The notes below the pieces were generated by a model. It had not been told where the DNA came from, made no database searches, and saw only the letters and a list, made by a program, of their open reading frames with translations. A stretch of DNA of 64,000 nt from UBA1715 sp045600045 (GTDB lineage Bacteria > Bacteroidota > Bacteroidia > Bacteroidales > UBA1715), in assembly GCA_045600045.1 (NCBI GenBank), contig JAZRXD010000015.1, positions 1 through 64,000 of the forward strand, read 5' to 3'. Positions 26,294 to 34,883 of the stretch are shown piece after piece. The position numbers were made by a program, and so were the translations under genes. Numbering within the stretch: the stretch's first letter is position 1; each line of letters begins with the position of its first letter.

Positions 26294-26887
26294 TTACTTT
26301 CTTAAATACTTAATTACAAAAGATGACAAAATTGCAACAACTGAACCTCCAAGCAAGATGTAAGTTGCATACAACAATGTATCAGTCAATTTAACATCAA
26401 ATAATGTTATAACACCATCGTATCCTAAAATCTCAGGAATCACATCCGAAGAACATAAGAAACCAATGATTACAACTACAGCCACAAATATCAATGTTAC
26501 CAATGTTGTCTTTGACAATTTCTTTCCATTTGTAAATGAAGAGTAGAACAACATTGCAAACATGAATACAACTGCAAGAATAATCAACACGAATGCGAAT
26601 ACCAAATATGCATCGGCATAAGTGATACATTCTTGACTACATTCGGTAATGTCAATTCCTTGTGCATGTTCCTTTACCAAGATTTCATCATAAGAAAGGG
26701 CACAAGAGTCGGCAGGCAACATATATGATTCGCCTTCTGGACCTACGCCTTCGCATACAGACAACGTACATGCCAAGCAGTCCTTGCCTGAAGCCGCAGC
26801 CCAATACCACACTGTTGCCAACAAAGAGATGACAAGCAATGCTACATATCCGACTTTAAATGTTTTATTAAATTTTTGATTATCCAT
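26294..26887 (-). CDS. unknown membrane protein with Cys-rich extracytoplasmic loop, in exbB-exbD operon
   Basis: A 197-residue protein I cannot assign to a named family. There are four predicted transmembrane segments (about 13-31, 92-114, 125-145 and 168-190). Between the first and second lies a loop with six cysteines (KDCLACTLSVCEG, DSCALS, TECSQEC), suggesting disulphides or metal binding outside the cytoplasm. It lies between exbB (5 bp upstream) and the first exbD. Unassigned genes at this position occur in other Bacteroidales ExbB/ExbD operons, so it is probably an accessory part of this proton-driven complex. Confidence 0.72.
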   Translation of the reverse strand: MDNQKFNKTFKVGYVALLVISLLATVWYWAAASGKDCLACTLSVCEGVGPEGESYMLPADSCALSYDEILVKEHAQGIDITECSQECITYADAYLVFAFVLIILAVVFMFAMLFYSSFTNGKKLSKTTLVTLIFVAVVVIIGFLCSSDVIPEILGYDGVITLFDVKLTDTLLYATYILLGGSVVAILSSFVIKYLRK

Positions 26888-26892
26888 CAGAA

Positions 26893-27720
26893 TTATTTTT
26901 TAGCATTATACTTAACTACCATATCAATCAAAGAGATTGAAGAATCTTCCATATCTGTTGTTAAGTCATCAACCTTTGACAACAAGTAATTGTAGAATAC
27001 TTGCAAAATCATTGCTACGATCAAACCACCAACTGTAGTCAACAATGCAACCTTGATACCACCAGCAACAACTGTTGGAGACATTTCACCTGCAACTGCG
27101 ATATCATCGAATGCCTGAATCATACCAACAACTGTTCCCAAGAATCCTAGAGAAGGTGCAAGACCGATACACAATGAAATCCAAGTCAAACCTTTTTCCA
27201 AAAGACCCATTTGAACACTTCCGTAAGAAGCAACTGTCTTTTCAACCATTTCTGGTCCGTCAGAAAGACGAGTCAAACCTTGATAGAAAATACTTGCTAC
27301 AGGACCTGGTGTATTACGGCAGATTTCCTTTGCTGCTTCTTCATCGCCCTTGTCAAGTGCAGCTTCTATATTTTCCAACAACTTCTTTGTGTTTGTTGTA
27401 GCTAAATTCAAATAAAGAATTCTTTCAATAGAAATTGCAACACCCAAAATCAAGCAAATCAATACCAATGCCATGAAACCAGCACCACCTTCGATAAATT
27501 TTTCTTTAATAACTTGGTGGAAACCTTTTTCTTCTGGAGTGAAAACCTCTTCAGTTGCAGTTTCTTCTTGTGCCACAGCTGCTGGAGCTTGAGCTGAATC
27601 ACCTTGAGCAACAGCTTCTGTTTGTGCTGTTGTGTCATTGTTTACAGCGACGTCTTCTTGAGAGAATGATGTTAGGCTGAACAATCCTAATGCCATCACT
27701 AATGCAAATACTTTCTTCAT
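26893..27720 (-). CDS. MotA/TolQ/ExbB family proton channel protein
   Basis: A 275-residue ExbB-type protein. It has a cleavable or anchoring hydrophobic N-terminus (to about residue 20, SLTSFSQ) and an Ala/Gln/Glu-rich linker. Three transmembrane helices follow, with the family core LAPSLGFLGTVVGMIQAFDDIA and VVAGGIKVALLTTVGGLIVAM. It forms the proton channel with ExbD. First gene of a four-gene unit: exbB, unknown membrane protein, exbD, exbD. A 5' leader of about 100 nt lies between the predicted -7 element and the ATG. Confidence 0.92.
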   Translation of the reverse strand: MKKVFALVMALGLFSLTSFSQEDVAVNNDTTAQTEAVAQGDSAQAPAAVAQEETATEEVFTPEEKGFHQVIKEKFIEGGAGFMALVLICLILGVAISIERILYLNLATTNTKKLLENIEAALDKGDEEAAKEICRNTPGPVASIFYQGLTRLSDGPEMVEKTVASYGSVQMGLLEKGLTWISLCIGLAPSLGFLGTVVGMIQAFDDIAVAGEMSPTVVAGGIKVALLTTVGGLIVAMILQVFYNYLLSKVDDLTTDMEDSSISLIDMVVKYNAKK

Positions 27721-27828
27721 AATTTTAATTTATTAATACTATCTTTTTTATTTATACTTTATAATTATTTCTTTTTCAATGTGAAAAGACACGGACTCTA
27801 ACCCAAATGCCTTCACTTTTTATTGTGC

Positions 27829-27836
27829 CAAATATA
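27829..27836 (-). promoter_or_regulatory. -7 element of the exbB-exbD operon
   Basis: TATATTTG on the minus strand matches TAnnTTTG. It lies just downstream of the terminator of the preceding OmpA-like gene and about 110 nt before the exbB ATG. No clear -33 box. Confidence 0.4.
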
Positions 27837-27873
27837 CGTATTTTTTTTATTTGGCATTATAAATGGTACAAAA

Positions 27874-27904
27874 AAAGAGATGCAGGAAAAACCCGCATCT
27901 CTTT
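27874..27904 (-). terminator. terminator of the TPR/PorE-like operon
   Basis: AAAGAGATGC (27874-27883) pairs with GCATCTCTTT (27895-27904), with extra GG/CC pairing inside. On the minus strand it is followed by a T run. It lies directly after the OmpA-family gene. Confidence 0.85.
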
Positions 27905-27919
27905 ATCTATTTGAGTATT

Positions 27920-29989
27920 TTATTCGTTGCTAATAATTTTGAATTCTACACGACGGTTTTGTGCTCTTCCTTCTGGAGTGTCATTGGTTGCAATTGGATC
28001 ATCCATTCCATAGCCTTTGAACGACAAACGATCTTTTGCAATATTCTTTGACAATAAATAATTGACAACTGCTTCAGCACGAGATTGAGACAACTTTTGG
28101 TTGTATGCTTTTGCACCAACATTATCTGTATGTCCACCTATCTCAATCTTCATTTTTGGATTGCTGTTCAATATTTCAACCAATTTATCCAACTCATTGA
28201 ATGACATCGTTTTCAAAGTTGATTTGTCAGTATCGAAGAATACATTACGTAAAACGATTTTTGAATCTTTTGCCACTGGCATCAGCTTAATGTCAAGGAA
28301 TATTTCTTGATAATCAGTCGTTTGCGGCACGTCAAAATTTTCAGAATGGAATAGATAGCCATCTTTCTTAACTGCAATACCATAGTTCTTTCCTGATGGC
28401 AGAGGAATCAAGAATTTACCAGTTGAAGCATTCGCGTTGTTTGTGAACAAAACTTGTCCTGTTGCGTTATCGGTAATTTCAATTTGAGCATCAAGAAATT
28501 TTTGTGGATTTTCAAATGCGTCGTAAACAATACCCTTAACAACTGTCAAACGTGATGTTTTAATTTCAACAGATTTCTCCATCACAACATCTTGTTGGAT
28601 TGGATTTGCAACTGCAGCAATCAAATTGTTTTCGGTAGTGATATTCAGTTTCTTTTCCGGACCAAGGAAAGTAATCATATAAATATCCAAGCCACCAAAA
28701 CCACCACTACGTTCCGAAGAATAATATGCGTGTGTTCCACTCGCATCAACAACCAAGAAATTTTCATCTCCCGGAGTGTTGATTGGATATCCAATATTCA
28801 CTGGCTCCGACCACGTGCCGTCATCTTGCAAAACGGTATAAAAAATATCATATCCACCCATAGTAGAATGACCATTCGAAGCAAAATACAATGTTCTACC
28901 ATCTGGATGCATATAAACTCCGATTTCATCTTTATCGGTATTAATTATAGCACCTAGATTTTCTGGTTTACCCCATTTCCCTTTTTCATTCAACTTGCAC
29001 ATGAAAATATCGTGCTCTCCATAATTTGGAGCCTTCTGATTATCTGTACTTGAGAAGTAAACTGTTTTTCCATCGTATGAAAAACAAGCAGAATTTTCGT
29101 GTCCATTTGAAGTGTTGATTGCATCAAAAAACTCAGGTTTTGACCATGTTTCACCTTTTTTCTCGGAATATTTAATATCACCTCCCGATTTACCATAAAA
29201 CAAAAACAATTTCTGACCATCAGCAGACAAGCCAATAGTTGCATCATTCTCTTTCGTGTTCAACGGCGCACCCATGTCAGCTGCAGCCGACCACGAACTT
29301 CCCGTACGATAGGATACCCAAAGGTTCTCGTCGTATTCTCCATCATCGTATGCTTTTTTGTTATATTTATTTTCACGAGTTGATGTAAAAATCAACATTG
29401 ATTGATCGGCAGAAATTATCGGAGCATAATCAGTATATTTTGAGTTAATTGAACTACCCATATTATCAATGAATACACGAACGGAATCCGCCATCAATTT
29501 TTTCCCAGTATTACATTGTTCAATACGTTTGGCAAATTCGTCACCGTTTGCTTTTTTCTCTTCTGGAGTCAAACGAGCTCGAGCTTTCTGGAAAGCACTG
29601 ATAGCCTCGTCAAATTTATATGTTGCTTGATACGATTCACCTAACACTGCATACGCATGACCTTCTCCTACAGGATCAAGTTCTACAGCCTTTGAGAAAT
29701 AAGGAATCGCAGCTTTTGGATTCTTCAACATCCAGTAACATTTTCCTACTTTGTAATTCAAATTCGCATTGCTCGGATTGAAAGCTTGAGCCTTTAAATA
29801 ACTATCCAAAGCAGTTTTGTAATCACCGATTTCAGTATAGGCATCGCCATTATCAATATCTTTCAATGCAGTTTTCAAACCTTTTGTGTCTGGACAATCC
29901 TTCTTGGTAAATTCCTTGTTTTGTCCAAAAGCCAGATTGGCAGCTAAAAGCAATACCAAAACTTGTATATATTTCATTTTACTATTCAT
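27920..29989 (-). CDS. PorE-like OmpA family protein (TPR, PD40 propeller, CRD, OmpA)
   Basis: A 689-residue exported protein with the four-part plan of PorE, a T9SS component described in Porphyromonas. TPR repeats lie at about 30-150 and PD40/WD40-like strands at 185-430 (YFSSTDNQ, LYFASNGHSTMGGYDIFY, AYYSSERSGGFGGLDIY). A carboxypeptidase-regulatory-like domain follows at about 475-565 (VVKGIVYDAFENP) and an OmpA-like peptidoglycan-binding domain at 575-689. The binding Asp and Arg of the last domain are present, 15 residues apart (GGHTDNVGAKAYNQ...SRAEAV). A signal peptide ends LAFGQ; unlike a lipoprotein it has no lipobox Cys. The ATG at 29977 is an equally good start. Likely role: anchoring the T9SS to peptidoglycan. 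It follows the TPR gene by 24 bp. Confidence 0.8.
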   Translation of the reverse strand: MNSKMKYIQVLVLLLAANLAFGQNKEFTKKDCPDTKGLKTALKDIDNGDAYTEIGDYKTALDSYLKAQAFNPSNANLNYKVGKCYWMLKNPKAAIPYFSKAVELDPVGEGHAYAVLGESYQATYKFDEAISAFQKARARLTPEEKKANGDEFAKRIEQCNTGKKLMADSVRVFIDNMGSSINSKYTDYAPIISADQSMLIFTSTRENKYNKKAYDDGEYDENLWVSYRTGSSWSAAADMGAPLNTKENDATIGLSADGQKLFLFYGKSGGDIKYSEKKGETWSKPEFFDAINTSNGHENSACFSYDGKTVYFSSTDNQKAPNYGEHDIFMCKLNEKGKWGKPENLGAIINTDKDEIGVYMHPDGRTLYFASNGHSTMGGYDIFYTVLQDDGTWSEPVNIGYPINTPGDENFLVVDASGTHAYYSSERSGGFGGLDIYMITFLGPEKKLNITTENNLIAAVANPIQQDVVMEKSVEIKTSRLTVVKGIVYDAFENPQKFLDAQIEITDNATGQVLFTNNANASTGKFLIPLPSGKNYGIAVKKDGYLFHSENFDVPQTTDYQEIFLDIKLMPVAKDSKIVLRNVFFDTDKSTLKTMSFNELDKLVEILNSNPKMKIEIGGHTDNVGAKAYNQKLSQSRAEAVVNYLLSKNIAKDRLSFKGYGMDDPIATNDTPEGRAQNRRVEFKIISNE

Positions 29990-30013
29990 ATTCTGACAAT
30001 TCTAAATTAGACA

Positions 30014-31066
30014 CTAATTACAATTTGACGTTAATGCAGCTGGAACATCAACTCCCAACTCACGTGCTTTCACCAACGACATACAACATTCGTCGAACTG
30101 GCGCAACATTTCTTGTGCTGCAGCTTGATGATAATATGCCATACCGAAATTCGGATTCAATTTGATGGCGTTCGCATACATTTTCAAAGCTTCCTCATAT
30201 TTTTTCTGAGTTGCATAAACAACACCTAAATTATTGTAAGCCAATGCATAATTTTTATTCAACTCTGTCGCTTTCTTAAAATCATTGAAAGCTGCTTTCA
30301 TATCGCCTTGCAAAAAATAAGCTTCGCCACGGTTGTTATATGCAGCGTAAAAATCTGGTTTCTTTGCGATTGCCAAGTTGAAATTCTTGATTGCTGTTTG
30401 CAAATCACCTTTTTTCACCAAAGCAGAACCCAAATTGTCATATATATTAGCCAATTGAGGGTCGTAATGCGCAGCTATTTCATAGTCACGAATAGCCTCG
30501 TCGTATTTTTCCATTTTTCTGTAGCAACTACCTCTATCATTGTAAGCGTACGCATACGAAGAATTTAACTTAATCGCATTTGTATATTGGGTAATTGCAG
30601 CTTCGTAATCTTTCATGAAAAACAAATCAACGCCCGAATAATAATAGGTCTCTGCAGTTTTATAACCATTTCTAATAGCACCATTGAAATCATCAAGCGA
30701 AGCCCTGAAATCCTGTTTGTAGTAGGATGCCATACCTCTTGAGAACCAAACAAGTCCTTGCGTCGAATCCAAATCCAAAGCCTTGCTGAACGCAGCGATT
30801 GCACCGTCATAATCTTTTAGTGTAGATTTTGCACTTCCAAGATTCACATACGCCTGACGAAATTCAGGATTATATTTTATTGCTTCCTCAAACTGTACAA
30901 TAGCATCTTGATATTGCTTTGTATCCATCAAAGAAGTTCCCTTGTTGTAGGCAAGTTCTGCCTCTTGGTTTTCCTCAACAACCACTGTATTCACTACCTC
31001 TTCTTGGGCAAACGTAAACATAGCGGCCGAAAGCAAAACACCAACCATCAAAAATGTTTTTTTCAT
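30014..31066 (-). CDS. secreted TPR repeat protein
   Basis: A 350-residue protein with a signal peptide (to FTFAQ, residue 21) and about eight consecutive tetratricopeptide repeats (for example AYNDRGSCYRKMEKYDEAIRD). It ends in a short cysteine-containing tail (ECCMSLV, SNCN). TPR proteins are scaffolds, so partners rather than a reaction are expected. It is the first gene of a two-gene unit with the PorE-like protein, which also begins with TPRs, suggesting a shared periplasmic assembly. The partner cannot be read from sequence. Confidence 0.82.
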   Translation of the reverse strand: MKKTFLMVGVLLSAAMFTFAQEEVVNTVVVEENQEAELAYNKGTSLMDTKQYQDAIVQFEEAIKYNPEFRQAYVNLGSAKSTLKDYDGAIAAFSKALDLDSTQGLVWFSRGMASYYKQDFRASLDDFNGAIRNGYKTAETYYYSGVDLFFMKDYEAAITQYTNAIKLNSSYAYAYNDRGSCYRKMEKYDEAIRDYEIAAHYDPQLANIYDNLGSALVKKGDLQTAIKNFNLAIAKKPDFYAAYNNRGEAYFLQGDMKAAFNDFKKATELNKNYALAYNNLGVVYATQKKYEEALKMYANAIKLNPNFGMAYYHQAAAQEMLRQFDECCMSLVKARELGVDVPAALTSNCN

Positions 31067-31096
31067 TGATATTTTATTTTAATTGAAACTATGTTT

Positions 31097-31104
31097 CAAA
31101 TTTA
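31097..31104 (-). promoter_or_regulatory. -7 element of the TPR/PorE-like operon
   Basis: TAAATTTG on the minus strand, 30 nt before the ATG at 31066. The -33 region lacks a clean TTTG. Confidence 0.4.
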
Positions 31105-31199
31105 CCAAAAAGATTTGGATTAAAGAACTGTTCTTGATAATTATTTTGAAAGAACGGAATACTTTATACAAAACATCAAACGTCGGAGCAAATCAAAGC

Positions 31200-32225
31200 T
31201 TACCTTTTCGTCATTCCATATTGACGCCACTTTTCGATTAATGCCGACATATCATCAGGAATTTCAGAGTCGAACTGCATAAATTTTCCTGTTGTTGGAT
31301 GAGTAAATCCCAACGTTTTTGCATGTAAAGCTTGGCGCGAACAAACATCAAAACAATTTTCCACAAATTGTTTGTATTTGGTAAACGTAGTTCCTCGTAC
31401 AATTTGATCTCCACCATACGTTTCATCATTGAACAACGGATGACCGATTGATTTGAAATGACAGCGAATTTGATGGGTCCGTCCAGTTTCCAAATTACAT
31501 TGAACGACTGACACATAGCCTAAATCTTCCAACACCTTATAGTGTGTAACAGACCATTTCCCATGGGTCTCGTCAGGAAATAATGTCATTACCTTTCTAT
31601 CCTTCAAACTTCTTCCAATATACCCAGTCACAGTTCCTTCCGTTTCCTCCGGAACGCCCCACGCAACCGCAACATACGTGCGTTGTGTCGTTTTATGGAA
31701 AAATTGATCGGCCAAAAAACATTTTGCCTGCTCATTTTTTGCAACGACCAACAATCCCGATGTGTCTTTGTCTATACGATGAACAAGGCCTGGACGAGGA
31801 TCATCAGCCTCAAACAGAATGTTCCCTTTCAAATGCCACGCAATTGCATTAACCATTGTTCCCGTATAATTTCCGCAACCCGGATGTACAACCATTCCCG
31901 GTTTTTTATTGATAACCATAAGCTGGTCATCTTCATATACAATATCCAATGGAATATCTTCCGGAATTATTTGTAATTGTTGCCTTGGCGTTTCGAACTC
32001 TATGGTAATCACGTCGTTAGGCTTGACCTTGTAGTTCGATTTTATTGGATTTCCATTGGCGAACAAGAATCCCGCGTCGGCAGCTTCCTGAATTTTTGTT
32101 CTTGAAATTCCTTCAACTCTATCATTCAAAAACTTATCCACACGAAGCAACGACTGACCTTTATCGGCTACATACCGATAATGTTCAAACAATTCCTGTT
32201 CTTCTATATCAAAATCCTCAACCAT
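31200..32225 (-). CDS. RluA/RluD family pseudouridine synthase
   Basis: Isomerises specific uridines to pseudouridine in RNA. The 341-residue protein has an N-terminal S4 RNA-binding domain (about 27-80: LLRVDKFLNDRVEGISRTKI) and the catalytic domain with HRIDKDTSGLLVV (catalytic Asp152). The later LETGRTHQIRCHF motif confirms the RluA branch. Length and the S4 domain fit RluD (23S rRNA 1911/1915/1917), but RluA-branch paralogues are hard to tell apart by eye, so no symbol is given. Confidence 0.9.
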   Translation of the reverse strand: MVEDFDIEEQELFEHYRYVADKGQSLLRVDKFLNDRVEGISRTKIQEAADAGFLFANGNPIKSNYKVKPNDVITIEFETPRQQLQIIPEDIPLDIVYEDDQLMVINKKPGMVVHPGCGNYTGTMVNAIAWHLKGNILFEADDPRPGLVHRIDKDTSGLLVVAKNEQAKCFLADQFFHKTTQRTYVAVAWGVPEETEGTVTGYIGRSLKDRKVMTLFPDETHGKWSVTHYKVLEDLGYVSVVQCNLETGRTHQIRCHFKSIGHPLFNDETYGGDQIVRGTTFTKYKQFVENCFDVCSRQALHAKTLGFTHPTTGKFMQFDSEIPDDMSALIEKWRQYGMTKR

Positions 32226-32232
32226 AGTTTTG

Positions 32233-32261
32233 CAAAAATAAACAAAACTTTTTTAGGCAAA
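32233..32261 (-). promoter_or_regulatory. promoter of the pseudouridine synthase gene
   Basis: On the minus strand TTTG (32261-32258), 17 nt, TATTTTTG (32240-32233). The -7 box ends only 8 nt before the ATG at 32225, so the mRNA would be nearly leaderless. Confidence 0.45.
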
Positions 32262-32348
32262 AACAATGACGCAATGATTTGTGATTGTCCGAAAAATGAG
32301 GCTTTAACAACTGACAATCAAAAAATTAAACATTTAAGAAATAAACCT

Positions 32349-32378
32349 TTTGTTTTGTCTATTTTTAATGTAAATTTG
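32349..32378 (+). promoter_or_regulatory. gap promoter
   Basis: TTTG (32349-32352), 18 nt, TAAATTTG (32371-32378). Both boxes fit the Bacteroidota consensus. The leader to the gap ATG at 32426 is about 42 nt and A/T-rich, as is usual for highly translated genes in this phylum. Confidence 0.6.
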
Positions 32379-32425
32379 TGGCCGTCAAAAAATGTTATTA
32401 ACAATAATTTATAAATTTATTTATT

Positions 32426-33427
32426 ATGGCAATTAAACTTGGTATTAACGGTTTCGGACGTATCGGCCGTATGGTGTTCCGTGCTGCAGTTGAAAACTTC
32501 GGCAAAGACATTCAAGTACTAGGTATCAACGACCTTTTGGACGCTGACTATTTAGCTTACATGCTAAAATACGATTCAGTTCATGGTCATTTCAATCACG
32601 ACATCAAAGTTGAAGATAACTTCATGATCGTTGATGGAAACAAAATCCAAATCTTCGCAGAAAAAGACCCTGCAGCTATTACATGGGGTGCTCTTGGCGT
32701 AGATGTAGTTGTTGAATCTACAGGTTTCTTCTTAACAGCTGAATTAGCTGAAGCTCATATTAAAGCTGGTGCTAAGAAAGTTATCATGTCAGCTCCTTCA
32801 AAAGACGCAACTCCAATGTTCGTTTATGGTGTTAATGACAAAACTTACGCTGGTCAAACAATCATTTCTAACGCATCTTGTACAACTAACTGTTTAGCTC
32901 CTATCTCTAAAGTATTGAACGACAAATTCGGTATCAAGAGAGGTTTGATGACTACAGTTCACGCAGCTACTGCAACTCAAAAAACTGTTGACGGTCCTTC
33001 TAAGAAAGACTGGAGAGGTGGTCGTGGTATTCTTGAAAACATCATCCCTTCTTCAACTGGTGCTGCTAAAGCAGTAGGTAAAGTTCTTCCTGAATTGAAC
33101 GGTAAATTAACTGGTATGTCAATGCGTATTCCTGCATCTGATGTTTCTGTAGTTGACTTGACTGTTGAATTGAACAAAGAATGTACTTACGATGAAATCT
33201 GTGCTGCTATGAAAGCTGCTTCAGAAGGCGAATTGAAAGGCGTACTTGGTTACACTGAAGATGCAGTTGTTTCTACTGACTTCCGTAACGATTCTCGTAC
33301 TTCTATCTTCGACGCCAAAGCAGGTATCCAATTGGATCCTACTTTCGTTAAAGTTGTTTCTTGGTACGATAACGAATGGGGATATTCAAACAAAGTATGT
33401 GAAATGGCACGTGTTATTGCAAAATAA
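32426..33427 (+). CDS. gap: glyceraldehyde-3-phosphate dehydrogenase, type I
   Basis: Glycolytic enzyme that oxidises and phosphorylates glyceraldehyde 3-phosphate with NAD. 333 residues. The NAD-binding motif INGFGRIGR is at the N-terminus, the catalytic Cys152 is in SNASCTTNCLAP, and the C-terminal SWYDNEWGYSNKV motif is intact. Codon choice is visibly biased (GCT, GGT, CGT) compared with its neighbours, in line with high expression. A single-gene unit with its own promoter and terminator. Confidence 0.97.
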   Translation: MAIKLGINGFGRIGRMVFRAAVENFGKDIQVLGINDLLDADYLAYMLKYDSVHGHFNHDIKVEDNFMIVDGNKIQIFAEKDPAAITWGALGVDVVVESTGFFLTAELAEAHIKAGAKKVIMSAPSKDATPMFVYGVNDKTYAGQTIISNASCTTNCLAPISKVLNDKFGIKRGLMTTVHAATATQKTVDGPSKKDWRGGRGILENIIPSSTGAAKAVGKVLPELNGKLTGMSMRIPASDVSVVDLTVELNKECTYDEICAAMKAASEGELKGVLGYTEDAVVSTDFRNDSRTSIFDAKAGIQLDPTFVKVVSWYDNEWGYSNKVCEMARVIAK

Positions 33428-33443
33428 TATAACCCATCAAACG

Positions 33444-33480
33444 AAAAGCGGGGATTCTCTAATTCCCGCTTTTTTTTTCT
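33444..33480 (+). terminator. gap terminator
   Basis: AAAGCGGGGATT pairs with AATTCCCGCTTT (one G-U pair) around a short loop at 33445-33472, followed by a run of T to 33478. Confidence 0.85.
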
Positions 33481-33497
33481 CAAATCGAAAGCTTTAA

Positions 33498-34883
33498 ATG
33501 AACGCATTGTCCAACAAATCAAACAATAACCTGATCGTCTTTTTAGACGTGGTTGTTAGTTGTTTGCTTTTTTGGGCACTATATAGAATACATTTTGGAA
33601 GTTGGATTTTAAATAAAGACTACACTATCCTTCTATTGTGTTCGATTATTCTTTGGCCTTATTTGCTCAAAAGGCTTGACATTTCAAAAATCTACAAAAC
33701 TAATCCACACTCATTCATTCTAGGGAACTATTTGTTAGCCCTAATCTGTGGATTGTTGGCATTGGCATTTCTTGCCTTTATTTTCCAAATACACATAAAA
33801 CGATATTTCGTTTTTGAATTTGTATTACTCGATTTTGCACTTCTTTACCTTGTGGTAATCTTAATTTACCATTCTGCACAAAGAAAACGTCTGAAAGGAC
33901 AAAACATCAGCAATATCTATATCATTGGCGACAAAAACATAGGCGCCTTCATAAACAAAATTGAAACTAACAAATTCTGGGGCTACCATATTAAAGGACT
34001 CATTTCCGACAATGTTCCAGAACTCGAAAAATATAAAAATCAATATCCTATCTATCCCCTAAAATCACTAAAAGAGCAATTACTAGCAGAACCAATTGAT
34101 GAGGTTTTCTATTGTCAGTCAACTCTTGACACAAAATTAATCAGCGACCTTGTATATTTATGTTTGGAATTAGGAATCACATTCCGAATTTCCTCTCAAA
34201 CATTGTCGTTAACCTCGACGAAAGCAAAATTGTATTATTTGGGTGAAACACCATATTTCACATTCCAAAACACGCCAAAACAATCTATCAATTTATTCTA
34301 TAAAGCTGCATTTGACAAGATTTTCGCTTTTTTTGCCCTAATCGGCTTGTCACCACTATTCCTCATAACGGCAATTTTAATCAAGTTAGATTCTAAAGGA
34401 CCTGTATTTTTTAAACAAACACGCTCTGGCCTACGTGGACGTGAATTTACACTATATAAATTCCGTAGTATGTGCGAAAATGCAGAAGAAATGAAAGCAG
34501 AATTACTTGCAGAAAACGAACAAGAAGGCCCCGTTTTCAAAATCAAAAATGATAAACGAATAACGCGTATCGGACACTTTATCCGAAAAACAAGTATAGA
34601 CGAATTGCCTCAATTCATCAACGTTTTGAAAGGTGACATGTCAATTGTAGGACCTCGTCCACCACTTCCTTCGGAAGTTAAAGAATACAAACCTTGGCAA
34701 ACCAGAAAATTATCGATGAAGCCTGGATTGACTTGTATTTGGCAAGTTTCGGGACGAAACAATATACCATTTGAACAATGGATGAAATTAGACTTGCAAT
34801 ACATTGACACGTGGTCGCTGAGCTTGGATTTCATGATTATTCTAAAAACAATAAAAGCAGTGTTTGAACATGACGGACAATAA
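33498..34883 (+). CDS. polyprenyl-phosphate sugar phosphotransferase (exopolysaccharide initiation)
   Basis: A 461-residue initiating transferase that attaches a sugar-1-phosphate to undecaprenyl phosphate, the first step of a lipid-linked surface polysaccharide. The N-terminal half has four to five transmembrane helices, then a nucleotide-binding-like soluble part, a further hydrophobic segment near 275-295, and the catalytic C-terminal domain. The family hallmarks are clear: FFKQTRSGLRGREFTLYKFR, TRIGHFIRKTSIDELPQ and LKGDMSIVGPRPPLP. Its last 14 bases overlap the next gene, so the Wzi-like protein is probably co-translated. Confidence 0.9.
   Translation: MNALSNKSNNNLIVFLDVVVSCLLFWALYRIHFGSWILNKDYTILLLCSIILWPYLLKRLDISKIYKTNPHSFILGNYLLALICGLLALAFLAFIFQIHIKRYFVFEFVLLDFALLYLVVILIYHSAQRKRLKGQNISNIYIIGDKNIGAFINKIETNKFWGYHIKGLISDNVPELEKYKNQYPIYPLKSLKEQLLAEPIDEVFYCQSTLDTKLISDLVYLCLELGITFRISSQTLSLTSTKAKLYYLGETPYFTFQNTPKQSINLFYKAAFDKIFAFFALIGLSPLFLITAILIKLDSKGPVFFKQTRSGLRGREFTLYKFRSMCENAEEMKAELLAENEQEGPVFKIKNDKRITRIGHFIRKTSIDELPQFINVLKGDMSIVGPRPPLPSEVKEYKPWQTRKLSMKPGLTCIWQVSGRNNIPFEQWMKLDLQYIDTWSLSLDFMIILKTIKAVFEHDGQ

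Noticed and set aside
27721..27919. Small RNA or riboswitch in the 200-bp gap before exbB
   Set aside because: The visible structure is explained by the terminator of the PorE-like gene and a -7 element; the remaining leader shows no strong conserved-looking fold.
32226..32425. Gene or RNA in the 200-bp gap between the pseudouridine synthase gene and gap
   Set aside because: It holds two divergent promoters and A/T-rich leader only; no tRNA-like cloverleaf and no protein-like frame.
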